In this document: in pieces, positions 25,021-34,900 of the stretch
How the letters are laid out: each line of letters opens with the position of its first letter
How positions within the stretch are numbered: position 1 is the first letter of the stretch
Assembly: GCA_000149265.1 (NCBI GenBank)
Contig: CH002808.1
Span: 43,940-107,939 of the forward strand
Reading direction: 5' to 3'
Length of the DNA stretch: 64,000 nucleotides
From: Ciona savignyi
Taxonomy: Eukaryota > Chordata > Ascidiacea > Phlebobranchia > Cionidae
The notes under the pieces: model-generated
Told to the model about the DNA's origin: nothing
Database searches by the model: none
Seen by the model: only the letters and a program-made list of their open reading frames with translations
Program-made: the position numbers and the translations under genes

Positions 25021-26946
25021 CCAGGAATTTGCAGGTATGATAAACTACTATCATCGTTTCATACCGCGTGCTGCCAGCATCATGTCGCCAATTTACGACT
25101 CTTTGTCCGGAAAACCATCTAAATTAATTTGGAATGACAAATTGAACTCTTCCTTCACCGCGGCTAAAACAGCCTTGGCAAACGCTACATTGTTGCATCA
25201 TCCTGTACCACACGCGACAACCGCTGTAACTACAGACGCATCACAACACTCCGTCGGCGCAGTGTTGCAGCAACTTATCGGTGGCGAATGGCAACCGCTC
25301 GCATTTTTTAGCAAACGCCTGCGCGCGCCCGAGCTAAAGTACAGCGCATTTGACAGAGAACTACTTGCTCTACACTTGTCCATACGACATTTTAGGTATT
25401 TTCTGGAAGGCCGCATATTTACCGCTTATACGGATCACAAACCGCTTACCTTTGCATTCGCAAAGGTACAAACGCCCTGGTCTGCCAGGCAACAACGTCA
25501 TCTGTCTGCCATTTCCGAATATACGACAGACGTTCGACACATCGAAGGAATGCGCAACCACGTTGCTGACGCTCTATCACGTTGTGGTATTGGTTCAATC
25601 GAACTCCCGCTCGATTTGGATTACACGTCCCTGGCAGCGGCGCAGATGGACCCGGAAATACAAGCATATCGTACCGCCATTACTAACCTCAAACTGGAGG
25701 ATATACAACTCGGCCAGTCGAACCAAACGTTACTATGTGACGTTTCTGCCGGTTACCCACGCCCGATCGTCCCTAAATCTTGGCAAAGAAAGGTTTTTGA
25801 TGTGGTTCACGGCCTGTCTCATCCCTCGATTCGAGCCACACGAAAACTCGTCGCTTCAAAGTTTGTATGGCATGGCTTACACAAACAAGTGGGAGTATGG
25901 GCAAAGCAGTGCGTGCATTGCCAGAAGTCGAAAATTCAAACTCACGTTCGTGCTCCATTAGCCGCCTACCCACGTGTCCAAGGCAGGTTCAGTCACATCA
26001 ATTTGGATATCGTCGGACCGTTGCCATCTTCACAGGGAAACACTTATTTACTGACAATGGTTGACCGTTTCACCAGGTGGCCAGAAGCGATTCCCATGCC
26101 AGACGCGACCACCATCACATGCGCCAGAGCCTTTGTCTTTCATTGGGTTTCACGATTTGGAGTGCCGTGCGACATTTCGTCCGATCGAGGATCCCAATTT
26201 ACCTCCGAACTGTGGTCTACCTTCAATCAGCTGCTGGGTATCAGACTACACCGCTCGTGCTCGTTTCACCCACAGGCTAACGGTTTAATTGAACGATTTC
26301 ACAGGCATCTTAAAAGCGCACTGATGGCTCGGCTAACAGGACCCAACTGGATAGATGCATTACCATGGGTTATGCTTGGGATTCGTACCGCCCCAAAGGA
26401 AGATCTTCGAACAACATCGGCAGAATTAGTTTACGGCTCGCATATAAAAGTTCCTGGTGATTTTTTTACAGCCACCCAAAACCAAGAAGCTCCACGAACT
26501 GTGATGCCAGCATTAAGAGACGCTGTTCGCCAACTTTTACCAAGCGCAATGTCACGTCACGGCATTGTCCGAACAATGGTACCAAAAACCCTGAACTCCA
26601 GTCCATACGTGTTTCTACGAATAGACAAGCACCGCCCACCTTTGACACCACCGTATGAAGGCCCATATCGTGTATTACAAAGAACTGACAAAACTTACAC
26701 GATAGATATGGGGGGTCGCGAGCAGGTCGTATCCATAGACCGCCTAAAGCCTGCACACCTGGACTTGACGCAACCTGTACAAGAGCATCAACCACCGCGA
26801 CGAGGAAGGCCACCAAACCCTAATCACACCGAGACATCCGCACGACAAACCATGACCGAAGAACCAGTTACTCCTAGTACGAGTAGTGGTCGACATGTCC
26901 GACCTCCTGTACGTTTCAGATCGTAATTACATGTCCGCTTCTGGCG
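25021..26946 (+). pseudogene. Partial Ty3/gypsy pol (RT end, RNase H, integrase), inverted copy
   Basis: An open frame in register with gypsy pol runs from [20 protein letters not shown] to the C-terminus (stop at 26926). It lacks gag, protease and most of RT, including YLDD. RNase H ([13 protein letters not shown]) and the integrase motifs ([27 protein letters not shown]) are intact. It matches the minus-strand copy at 27118-29035 with about 1% differences, for example Pro-Arg-Val against Pro-His-Val before QGRFSH. The frame begins at 25004 in BEL leader DNA, so the first residues are chimeric. It stops short of its own LTR. Confidence 0.85.
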
Positions 26947-27097
26947 TGAAGCGGCAGCGTCTTTATTTGCAGTAACACACAGATGAAAAAGGAACACGTT
27001 ACACAAACCCAAAGCGACGGGCACAAAAAGCACATGAAAAAGGCAATGCGTAATGACGTCACACATTATGTAAAATAGATGACGGGAGGTCGCTACA
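26947..27097 (-). repeat. 3' LTR of the gypsy-type element
   Basis: 151 bp. Contains 'tttatt' in window orientation, that is AATAAA on the minus strand, near the LTR end, serving as polyA signal. It lies directly between the two inverted pol copies and forms the loop of the large inverted repeat. Confidence 0.9.
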
Positions 27098-27125
27098 GTA
27101 CCCCCCGCCAGAAGCGGACATATAA

Positions 27126-29816
27126 TTACGATCTGAAACGTACAGGAGGTCGGACATGTCGACCACTACTCGTACAAGGAGTAACTGGTTCTTCGGTCAT
27201 GGTTTGTCGTGCGGATGTCTCGGTGTGATTAGGGTTTGGTGGCCTTCCTCGTCGCGGTGGTTGGTGCTCTTGTACAGGTTGCGTCAAGTCCAGGTGTGCA
27301 GGCTTTAGGCGGTCTATGGATACCACCTGCTCGCGACCCCCCATATCTATCGTGTAAGTTTTGTCAGTTCTTTGTAATACACGATATGGGCCTTCATACG
27401 GTGGTGTCAAAGGTGGGCGGTGCTTGTCTATTCGTAGAAACACGTATGGACTGGAGTTCAGGGTTTTTGGTACCATTGTTCGGACAATGCCGTGACGTGA
27501 CATTGCGCTTGGTAAAAGTTGGCGAACAGCGTCTCTTAATGCTGGCATCACAGTTCGTGGAGCTTCTTGGTTTTGGTTGGCTGTAAAAAAATCACCCGGA
27601 ACTTTTATATGCGAGCCGTAAACTAATTCTGCCGATGTTGTTCGAAGATCTTCCTTTGGGGCGGTACGAATCCCAAGCATAACCCATGGTAATGCATCTA
27701 TCCAGTTGGGTCCTGTTAGCCGAGCCATCAGTGCGCTTTTAAGATGCCTGTGAAATCGTTCAATTAAACCGTTAGCCTGTGGGTGAAACGAGCACGAGCG
27801 GTGTAGTCTGATACCCAGCAGCTGATTGAAGGTAGTCCACAGTTCGGAGGTAAATTGGGATCCTCGATCGGACGAAATGTCGCACGGCACTCCAAATCGT
27901 GAAACCCAATGAAAGACAAAGGCTCTGGCGCATGTGATGGTGGTCGCGTCTGGCATGGGAATCGCTTCTGGCCACCTGGTGAAACGGTCAACCATTGTCA
28001 GTAAATAAGTGTTTCCCTGTGAAGATGGCAACGGTCCGACGATATCCAAATTGATGTGACTGAACCTGCCTTGGACATGTGGGTAGGCGGCTAATGGAGC
28101 ACGAACGTGAGTTTGAATTTTCGACTTCTGGCAATGCACGCACTGCTTTGCCCATACTCCCACTTGTTTGTGTAAGCCATGCCATACAAACTTTGAAGCG
28201 ACGAGTTTTCGTGTGGCTCGAATCGAGGGATGAGACAGGCCGTGAACCACATCAAAAACCTTTCTTTGCCAAGATTTAGGGACGATCGGGCGTGGGTAAC
28301 CGGCAGAAACGTCACATAGTAACGTTTGGTTCGACTGGCCGAGTTGTATATCCTCCAGTTTGAGGTTAGTAATGGCGGTACGATATGCTTGTATTTCCGG
28401 GTCCATCTGCGCCGCTGCCAGGGACGTGTAATCCAAATCGAGCGGGAGTTCGATTGAACCAATACCACAACGTGATAGAGCGTCAGCAACGTGGTTGCGC
28501 ATTCCTTCGATGTGTCGAACGTCTGTCGTATACTCGGAGATGGCAGACAGATGACGTTGTTGCCTGGCAGACCAGGGCGTTTGTACCTTTGCGAATGCAA
28601 AGGTAAGCGGTTTGTGATCCGTATAAGCGGTAAATATGCGGCCTTCCAGAAAATACCTAAAATGTCGTATGGACAGGTGTAGAGCAAGTAGTTCTCTGTC
28701 AAATGCGCTGTACTTTAGCTCGGGCGCGCGCAGTCGTTTGCTAAAAAATGCGAGCGGTTGCCATTCGCCACCGATAAGTTGCTGCAACACTGCGCCGACG
28801 GAGTGTTGTGATGCGTCTGTAGTTACAGCGGTTGTCGCGTGTGGTACCGGATGGTGCAACAATGTAGCGTTTGCCAAGGCTGTTTTAGCCGCGGTGAAGG
28901 AAGAGTTCAATTTGTCATTCCAAATTAATTTAGATGGTTTTTCGGACAAAGAGTCGTAAATTGGCGACATGATGCTGGCAGCACGCGGTATGAAACGATG
29001 ATAGTAGTTTATCATACCTGCAAATTCCTGGAGTGACTTAATCGAAGTGGGACGGGGAAACTGTTGGATTGCTGCGACCTTGTCCGGAAGTGGTTGAGCA
29101 CCATCTCTGTCTACGCGGTGTCCGAGGAAATCGATTTTTTCGACCCCAAACTGGCACTTGTTTAAATTGATCACAAATCCGTAATCATCAAGCTGTTTAA
29201 AGAGCTGTTTTAAATGTTTATGATGTTCAGAAAATGATGCGCTGGCCACGAGAATATCATCGAGATAAATGTAAACGAAAGGCAGGGATTGACACACCGT
29301 GTCCATGAGACGTTGGAATGTTTGTGCAGCGTTCTTTAACCCAAATGGCATTCGTAAGAATTCGAATAAACCAAACGGCGTTATGACAGCGGTTTTGGGT
29401 ATATCTTCCTCGGCCACGGGAACTTGATGGTATCCCCTTACGAGGTCTACCTTGGAGAAAACGCGAGCTCCAGCTAAACGAGCTGAAAAGTCGTGGATGT
29501 GCGGAATTGAGTATCGGTCGGGTTGAGTAGCTGCATTAAGCCTTCTATAATCGCCACAGGGTCTCCATTCACCCGTAGATTTTTTGACCATGTGCAATGG
29601 CGATGCCCAGGGACTTGACGAACGTCGGATTATTCCCATTTGCAGCATGTTTTCAAATTCCTGTTTGGCAAGGACAAGTTTCTCTGGGTGCAAACGTCGA
29701 GCGTGGGCGTGAACTGGAGGGCCGTTTGTGATGATGAAGTGTTGAACACCATGTTTCGGAATCGAATTGGAGAAGTGCGGCGTGGTAATGGTGGGAAATT
29801 CGGCGAGTAGGCGCAT
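27126..29816 (-). CDS. Ty3/gypsy pol: reverse transcriptase, RNase H, integrase
   Basis: An 896-residue frame with all core motifs. [30 protein letters not shown], and [10 protein letters not shown] (catalytic YLDD). RNase [17 protein letters not shown] and TDHKPL. Integrase: zinc region [11 protein letters not shown]...CVHCQKSK, then DDE residues in [15 protein letters not shown] and [10 protein letters not shown]. The C-terminal tail ends PPVRFRS, with no chromodomain recognised. The shown start is only the first Met after the frame opens; the true N-terminus comes from the protease frame upstream. Confidence 0.9.
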   Translation of the reverse strand: MRLLAEFPTITTPHFSNSIPKHGVQHFIITNGPPVHAHARRLHPEKLVLAKQEFENMLQMGIIRRSSSPWASPLHMVKKSTGEWRPCGDYRRLNAATQPDRYSIPHIHDFSARLAGARVFSKVDLVRGYHQVPVAEEDIPKTAVITPFGLFEFLRMPFGLKNAAQTFQRLMDTVCQSLPFVYIYLDDILVASASFSEHHKHLKQLFKQLDDYGFVINLNKCQFGVEKIDFLGHRVDRDGAQPLPDKVAAIQQFPRPTSIKSLQEFAGMINYYHRFIPRAASIMSPIYDSLSEKPSKLIWNDKLNSSFTAAKTALANATLLHHPVPHATTAVTTDASQHSVGAVLQQLIGGEWQPLAFFSKRLRAPELKYSAFDRELLALHLSIRHFRYFLEGRIFTAYTDHKPLTFAFAKVQTPWSARQQRHLSAISEYTTDVRHIEGMRNHVADALSRCGIGSIELPLDLDYTSLAAAQMDPEIQAYRTAITNLKLEDIQLGQSNQTLLCDVSAGYPRPIVPKSWQRKVFDVVHGLSHPSIRATRKLVASKFVWHGLHKQVGVWAKQCVHCQKSKIQTHVRAPLAAYPHVQGRFSHINLDIVGPLPSSQGNTYLLTMVDRFTRWPEAIPMPDATTITCARAFVFHWVSRFGVPCDISSDRGSQFTSELWTTFNQLLGIRLHRSCSFHPQANGLIERFHRHLKSALMARLTGPNWIDALPWVMLGIRTAPKEDLRTTSAELVYGSHIKVPGDFFTANQNQEAPRTVMPALRDAVRQLLPSAMSRHGIVRTMVPKTLNSSPYVFLRIDKHRPPLTPPYEGPYRVLQRTDKTYTIDMGGREQVVSIDRLKPAHLDLTQPVQEHQPPRRGRPPNPNHTETSARQTMTEEPVTPCTSSGRHVRPPVRFRS

Positions 29817-30321
29817 GTAGGGTGATTTTTGCCCAGGATACGACGTTTAGGCGCGGCGCTGATTGTGGCATCGTGGAGATTGGAGTGCTAACAAACGTTT
29901 TTGCGTTGATTAACCGCTTGCTCTTGAGGTCCACCAATAAGCCGTGCGCTCGTAGGAAATCCGCTCCCAGTAGTGGCCTAGTGACTTCTGCCAGGACAAA
30001 TTTCCATTTAAATTTTCCAGCTGGCAAATCCAATGAGATCAAACGGGAGCCGTAAGTTCTAATTTTACTCCCGTTAGCCGCGATGAGGTCTGGTCCAGGC
30101 TGATTGGTACGGCGTTCAAGTCCTGTGGGTGGCAATACACTAATCTCGGCACCCGTGTCGACTAGGAAATGGCGACCAAATGAGCGGTCCCACGCCGAGA
30201 AAAGACTGCCAATTCTGCCGACCGTCGCTGTAGTTACCGACGGTCGGCTTCCTCGTTTCCTGGAATGAGCATGGTGACGGCATTGTCGGGCTTTGTTTCC
30301 GAAATTCGGTGATAAAAACAA
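29653..30321 (-). CDS. Ty3/gypsy protease region with nucleocapsid remnant
   Basis: Residues [12 protein letters not shown] resemble the zinc-binding end of this gag type. [14 protein letters not shown] holds the aspartic protease triad D-T-G, and [16 protein letters not shown] is the conserved protease C-terminal segment. After that the frame loses similarity and pol continues in another frame near 29825 (at GGGCAAAAATCACC). The shift could be a mutation or a frameshift site. Confidence 0.8.
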   Translation of the reverse strand: MFLSPNFGNKARQCRHHAHSRKRGSRPSVTTATVGRIGSLFSAWDRSFGRHFLVDTGAEISVLPPTGLERRTNQPGPDLIAANGSKIRTYGSRLISLDLPAGKFKWKFVLAEVTRPLLGADFLRAHGLLVDLKSKRLINAKTFVSTPISTMPQSAPRLNVVSWAKITLHAPTRRISHHYHAALLQFDSETWCSTLHHHKRPSSSRPRSTFAPRETCPCQTGI

Positions 30322-30342
30322 ACCAGGTCGACGTCGTCCACT

Positions 30343-30907
30343 TTACGCGGTGAAAAAGTACGGGGTTTTCGTCGGAATACCTTGGAAATCGTGTAATCTG
30401 TGTCTTCTTGCCCGGCCCAACAACATTGTGTCAGCTTGTTTCGCTAAAATCCGGTAATCGTCGACTTCTTGTGTTGCCAATCCCCGTGCGTATGTGTGCG
30501 GGTAGTCGTTCCAGGAAGAGCTCACGAAACAGAAAACACCTTTCTTCGTTACCCAAAAGTGCCAGCATTTCGTCCATTAGGGCTGATGGCATTCTGTCTC
30601 CTAAAGGTGGCATGTGTAGCAAGCGCTTCGCTCTTTGCGACCTTGTTAGACTGAACGAAGAAAGCAGACGATTCTTAATTGCCGCATACTTGTTTTCGTG
30701 GGGTGGGTTCTCAAGCAGGTCGATGAGGCGACTTGCTGTTCCTTGGTCTAAAGCTGCCACAACGTAGAAATATTTAGTTTGGTCGACTGTAACCTTCTTA
30801 AGAGCGAACTGTGCTTCAGCTTGCTGGAACCACACTCTTGGCTGCGTTGTCCAAAACGTTGCAAGTTTCACCGCTACGGAGTTTTGCGTGTCCTCTTTCT
30901 CGAACAT
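30343..30907 (-). pseudogene. Ty3/gypsy gag, frameshifted
   Basis: The frame at 30907-30431 starts MFEKEDTQNSVAVKLATFW and shows PRVWFQQAEAQF, YFYVVAALDQ and LLENPPHENKYAAIKNRLL, the common capsid pattern of this gypsy group. After LPAHIRTG the similarity continues in a second frame (LATQEVDDYRILAKQADTML, ending about 30343). One frameshift near 30475-30485 is therefore needed, and gag is broken in this copy unless the base is an assembly error. Confidence 0.75.
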
Positions 30908-30940
30908 TTTTTATCTGTTAAACTTCAAAAAGTCGTTTTT

Positions 30941-30957
30941 GAAGGTCGGGGTCACCA
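30941..30957 (-). promoter_or_regulatory. Primer-binding site of the gypsy-type element
   Basis: On the minus strand TGGTGACCCCGACCTTC begins two bases after the 5' LTR. The initial TGG is the complement of a tRNA 3' CCA end. The priming tRNA was not identified. Confidence 0.7.
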
Positions 30958-30958
30958 G

Positions 30959-31108
30959 TGAAGCGGCAGCGTCTTTATTTGCAGTAACACACAATGAAAA
31001 AGGAACACGTTACACAAACCCAAAGCGACGGGCACAAAAAGCACATGAAAAAGGCAATGCGTAATGACGTCACACATTATGTAAAATAGATGACGGGAGG
31101 TCGCTACA
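30959..31108 (-). repeat. 5' LTR of the gypsy-type element
   Basis: 150 bp, same as the copy at 26947-27097 except for a small indel in 'cacaca(g)atgaaa'. Immediately to its right the 169-bp BEL segment begins. Confidence 0.9.
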
Positions 31109-31277
31109 CCATCTCTAATAGTTTGTCGCTCAGTTCAGAGCCCGGTTCACTCATCCTTCTGCTCCCAATCCTCTCGATTTCTCCCAATCAGTGCCGACGT
31201 TTCCACACGCTATTGTAATCACCTTCGTCCTGCCTTGGCTCGTGGCTAAGGTCTGTTTCGTTGGGAATTCAGTTGTT
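31109..31277. repeat. 169-bp direct duplication, right copy
   Basis: Same text as 24852-25020. Here it connects on its right side to the BEL leader and 5' LTR, so this copy is in the original context. Confidence 0.9.
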
Positions 31278-31355
31278 ATTGTTAGAAGGCTGAATGAAAC
31301 TCTTAGAAGTTTCAGTTACTCTTAGAAGTCTGAAACTCTTAGAAATTTCAGTTAC
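31278..31355 (-). repeat. BEL leader with short internal repeats
   Basis: Contains two copies of 'gaaactcttagaa' plus 'tttcagttac', and a partial third. It sits where a primer-binding site is expected, but no sequence starting TGG is seen beside the LTR, so priming is unclear. Confidence 0.55.
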
Positions 31356-31736
31356 TGTTGCGGCCGTACTTAACCCAAGTACGAGCCTGGCCTTTTATGA
31401 TCAGATACGCGCAAAAATAGTTGTCCTTGTATTGCGGTAACTAAAACAGAATAATAAAATGATTAACAAAAGGTACGTCAGTGAAACAAAATATAATCAA
31501 ATCATACATACCTGAAATTTCTGGCCAAAATATATAATAATTTTCCGTACACTACAGAAAAACCTCTTTTAACATTAATATGGTTCCCATTAGACCACCA
31601 CTTGGTTCCTAGTATAAAATGAAATGACCCCAAGGTCTCAAGGATTTCAGGCAACACGCACTAAAACAGGATGTGACGTACAACTTAAACAAGAGAGCAA
31701 AATAAAACAAAAAGGGAAAAACACGTGACCGTAACA
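31356..31736 (-). repeat. 5' LTR of the BEL/Pao-type element
   Basis: 381 bp, TG...CA ends, followed by GTTAT, the target duplication. It lies just upstream of HUS1, so its sequence may contribute to that promoter region (inference). Confidence 0.9.
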
Positions 31737-31937
31737 GTTATAAAAAGAAAAAGAGAGAACTTTTTATAATCATTGGCTAAAATATTATTCCGGCTATTTG
31801 CATAGATATCTCAAATAAAAATATCTTTGGGTAATCCCCCTATTTTCCCGCGAAATATGTATTGGTTTGATAATAATTTCTGAAACTCTGCGTTTTTAGG
31901 CTGTGTGAAAGTGCTAAATTTTCAGTTGGCAAATTCA

Positions 31938-34900
31938 ATGCGTTTTCGGGCGAAAGTGGTTAACATCGATTGTATTCATCACTTTACAAGTAACATATAG
32001 CTGTTTTTTTATTTTTTTTATATATTGTGTTAAAATACTTTTTCTACAGTAAGCTATACCCCAGTATGGAAAGTACGGCAGCTGCACACTCGAGTTTTTT
32101 TTTCCTGCGTTTTTTTGCACACTTGGGTAATTACACACACGCTCGCGAGCTGGCAGTATAAACATCGTATAATTTCCAATAAACTTGTAAACCTACCTCT
32201 GGACCTCGGGTAATTTACTTTCCGTACATTTTTAGTTATGTAGATAGATATGTTAGCTGACGGACACGAAAGATTGAGGATAGAATAATATGTTTTTGTA
32301 AGATTTTGGTAAAACAGTTATGAAAAGGAGATTGTGTGCACACTTGAAGTGTGCATTCTTGGACGTTTGCACACTGCACACTTAAATATTTGGGGCGTGC
32401 ACACTCGAGATCTCGGCGAAAATTGACGTACTTTTTATACGGGGCTATACCAATACCATAACATAGGGCCTCATTAAACAATCTTGTTAAATTTTCAATT
32501 AATTAATCGTACTGCAAGCATGCAGAAACTCCTATATGTTGGTCTCGAATTTAATTACTTAACAACACTGATTTTTTCCCTTGTTTCAACCATCTGCCGT
32601 CCAATCTATTTACAACTGTTAATAAGTAAATTATTCGCTTATACCAGTGAATATCATTGTGTAGTAAATGTTTCTTGGAACTGTGTACTTTTCTAGATTC
32701 TGGTAAGAATCTCTTCACAAAATGATCAATCAGTCAAGTTACTCATTTCTCTACAATTTTTCTCTTACTTCAAAACAATGTCCAACAAAATTTAAACATC
32801 CTTTTCAATATCCAAATTACACCTTACTTTGTATTCGAGAGTAACTTAACACAATACACAATTATAAGGTTAAACATTTTTTAAGTAAGCTTCATTTAGA
32901 AACTGACTTTTTTGCATGGTATACACATAAAAAGGTTAACCATTTTTTCCTAGTTAGGTGACAACTAATCAGTTAACAATTATCTGAAGAACAGGCCCAA
33001 ATCAAAATCAAACATTTATTTATTAAATGCACAGCAACAAAATAATAATACGAAAATAAATTAAACTGAAGTTTAACAGGAAGAGACTGAGAAACTATAC
33101 GGTTATCGAAGCAGATGTCACCTTTTGATAAATGCAACTTAAAATACTAAACTAAATAAGATGGTTACCATTAAGTAAGATATGTTATGTCCTTTGTCCT
33201 TCTTAATTAAATTTAAACATATTTCTTTGAAGATGTGGTTAATACCATTGGAAAGCTTTTGAAGAAATGTTCTGTACGATTGACAACTGAAAAGATTTAC
33301 TTCATTCTGCCAGATCAAGTAACCAATGGAGGGGTCAGCATGTGGTGCCAGTTAAAACAGGTATGTTCCAAGTTAAAGGGTATTTGGATATATGGTATGA
33401 TGAATTTAGGGGTGTTATAAAATGGGAAATCATCAGATTACTATCTGATATAGTCAGGTTATTGAAGTTATTACAGTGAATGTTGGGAGATATTTCTATA
33501 GTTTTTGTTTGACCTAGTAAACCATTTAGTTTAGAGAATCTCTGCTGAGTACCTTGCCCGAAATCCCGAGGAAAACTAAAAGGAGGAAAAGCGGAAGGGA
33601 GAGAAACTGCATGCTAAAATGAATATTATTGCATTAGAGTTAATTTTAATCATGGGGTTGGAGTTAGGGTTAGTTCTGTGGTCAAAATTAGTGTTTGGGG
33701 CAGGGTTAAAATTAATTTCCATAGTTTTAGTGAGCAGTTTCTTCTTTCCTCTTTCCCTCCTTTTAGTGTTGCCCCCAAAATCCCATTCAACTTGGTTAGC
33801 GGCTGATATCAAAGGAGTATTTCATCCTATTTTGTTTTCCAGGCAAATTTTTTCGATGAATATCAAATGGACGGCGTCAATGCTGAAAACAACGAGATTT
33901 ATTTGGAACTTGTAGCAGAGAATCTGTGTCGGGCTTTAAAGACGGCAAATAATGCCAAGTCGTTAAAGATTAAACTGACCAAGAAGCAGTCTCCTTGTTT
34001 AACTGTGGAAATTGAACTGGTATGAAAAACGAAATTTAAATGAAAAATTAGTTTATTTTAAAACTTAGGAAAAAAATGTTTTATCATCAAAATGAAATTT
34101 ATATAGAATCTATTAAGTTGGATGCTGGCAAAAACTCATTTTTGTTTTTTTTTGGGAATGTGTTTCCAGTTCAAATCACAAATAGATTTGTTTTTAAACA
34201 ATTTTTGATCTAGATGTCAATGTAAATTTCTCAACTTTAAAAATGATCAATTCCTAGTCAATGAAAAAGTTCAGTGCCTGGCCTAGAATACAGCGGACTA
34301 ACGACAGGTTTCAATCCCATTACCTTTCTACTTTTGGTCAACCGTACACATTGAGCATACTGAATAACGAGTGCCTTTAAGAACTGTAGGATCGCTTGGA
34401 GCGCTTGGATCGTTTAGATTGCTATGGAAAGTAATTCTAACCCTGTCCCAAACACTAATCTTAACCCCAACCCTAACATTAATATCATTATCTTTAAAGC
34501 TTTTATAATTACGAAGTATAGTAAGCGATCCAAACGCTCTATGCGATTCAAGCGATCCTGTAGTATTGAGAGTTACTGCTGAATAACAGCACATTATTTG
34601 CAGCCATCACTGAGCAGCAGTTCACGAACAGTGCTGCATGACATACCAGTGCAGGTTATTCCACGCAGATTGTGGGATGAATACCAGGAACCAATGATGC
34701 CTGAGTTCCATGTTAGTCTCTGCATGCCTCCTCTCAAAACTGTAAGTATGATGATCATGTTTTTAAATGTTAAAGGAAACTTTGTAGAATGCTCATGTGT
34801 TGTCAAAGTTTTTTCGGGCCACACCTTCGCCTAAAGTCGACCCCCCTCAGTACTAGTTGCCCTTTACAGCACACTCTTCTTTAGGGCTTTATATTGTTTT

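Larger units (their letters stand above)
26947..31108 (-). mobile_element. Ty3/gypsy-type LTR retrotransposon, nearly intact
   Basis: LTRs of 150-151 bp (26947-27097 and 30959-31108), read on the minus strand, begin TGTAGCGACC and end GCCGCTTCA. They differ by a single small indel, so the insertion is recent. A primer-binding site starting TGGTGACCCC follows the 5' LTR (30941-30957), and a G-rich polypurine tract (27098-27112, minus strand GGCGGGGGGTAC) precedes the 3' LTR. Inside are gag, protease and pol frames. No matching short target duplication is found at the two outer ends. Confidence 0.9.
22020..31736 (-). mobile_element. BEL/Pao-type LTR retrotransposon, defective, with nested insertions
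   Basis: Two LTRs of about 381 bp (22020-22401 and 31356-31736) start TGTTGCGG and end CCGTAACA in window orientation. The whole is flanked by a perfect 5-bp duplication GTTAT (22015-22019 and 31737-31741). Internal minus-strand frames show a BEL/Pao-type gag (DUF1759-like), a reverse-transcriptase C-terminal part and RNase H/integrase scraps. Large parts of the protease, RT and integrase are missing, so the element cannot work alone. It is interrupted at 25021-31108 by gypsy-type sequence and carries a fold-back array at 22887-23178. The right end lies 200 bp from the HUS1 start codon. Confidence 0.85.

Noticed and set aside
33619..33915. 98-codon plus-strand frame before HUS1 exon 3
   Set aside because: Most of it is fold-back MITE; only the last part is exon 3, in the wrong frame.
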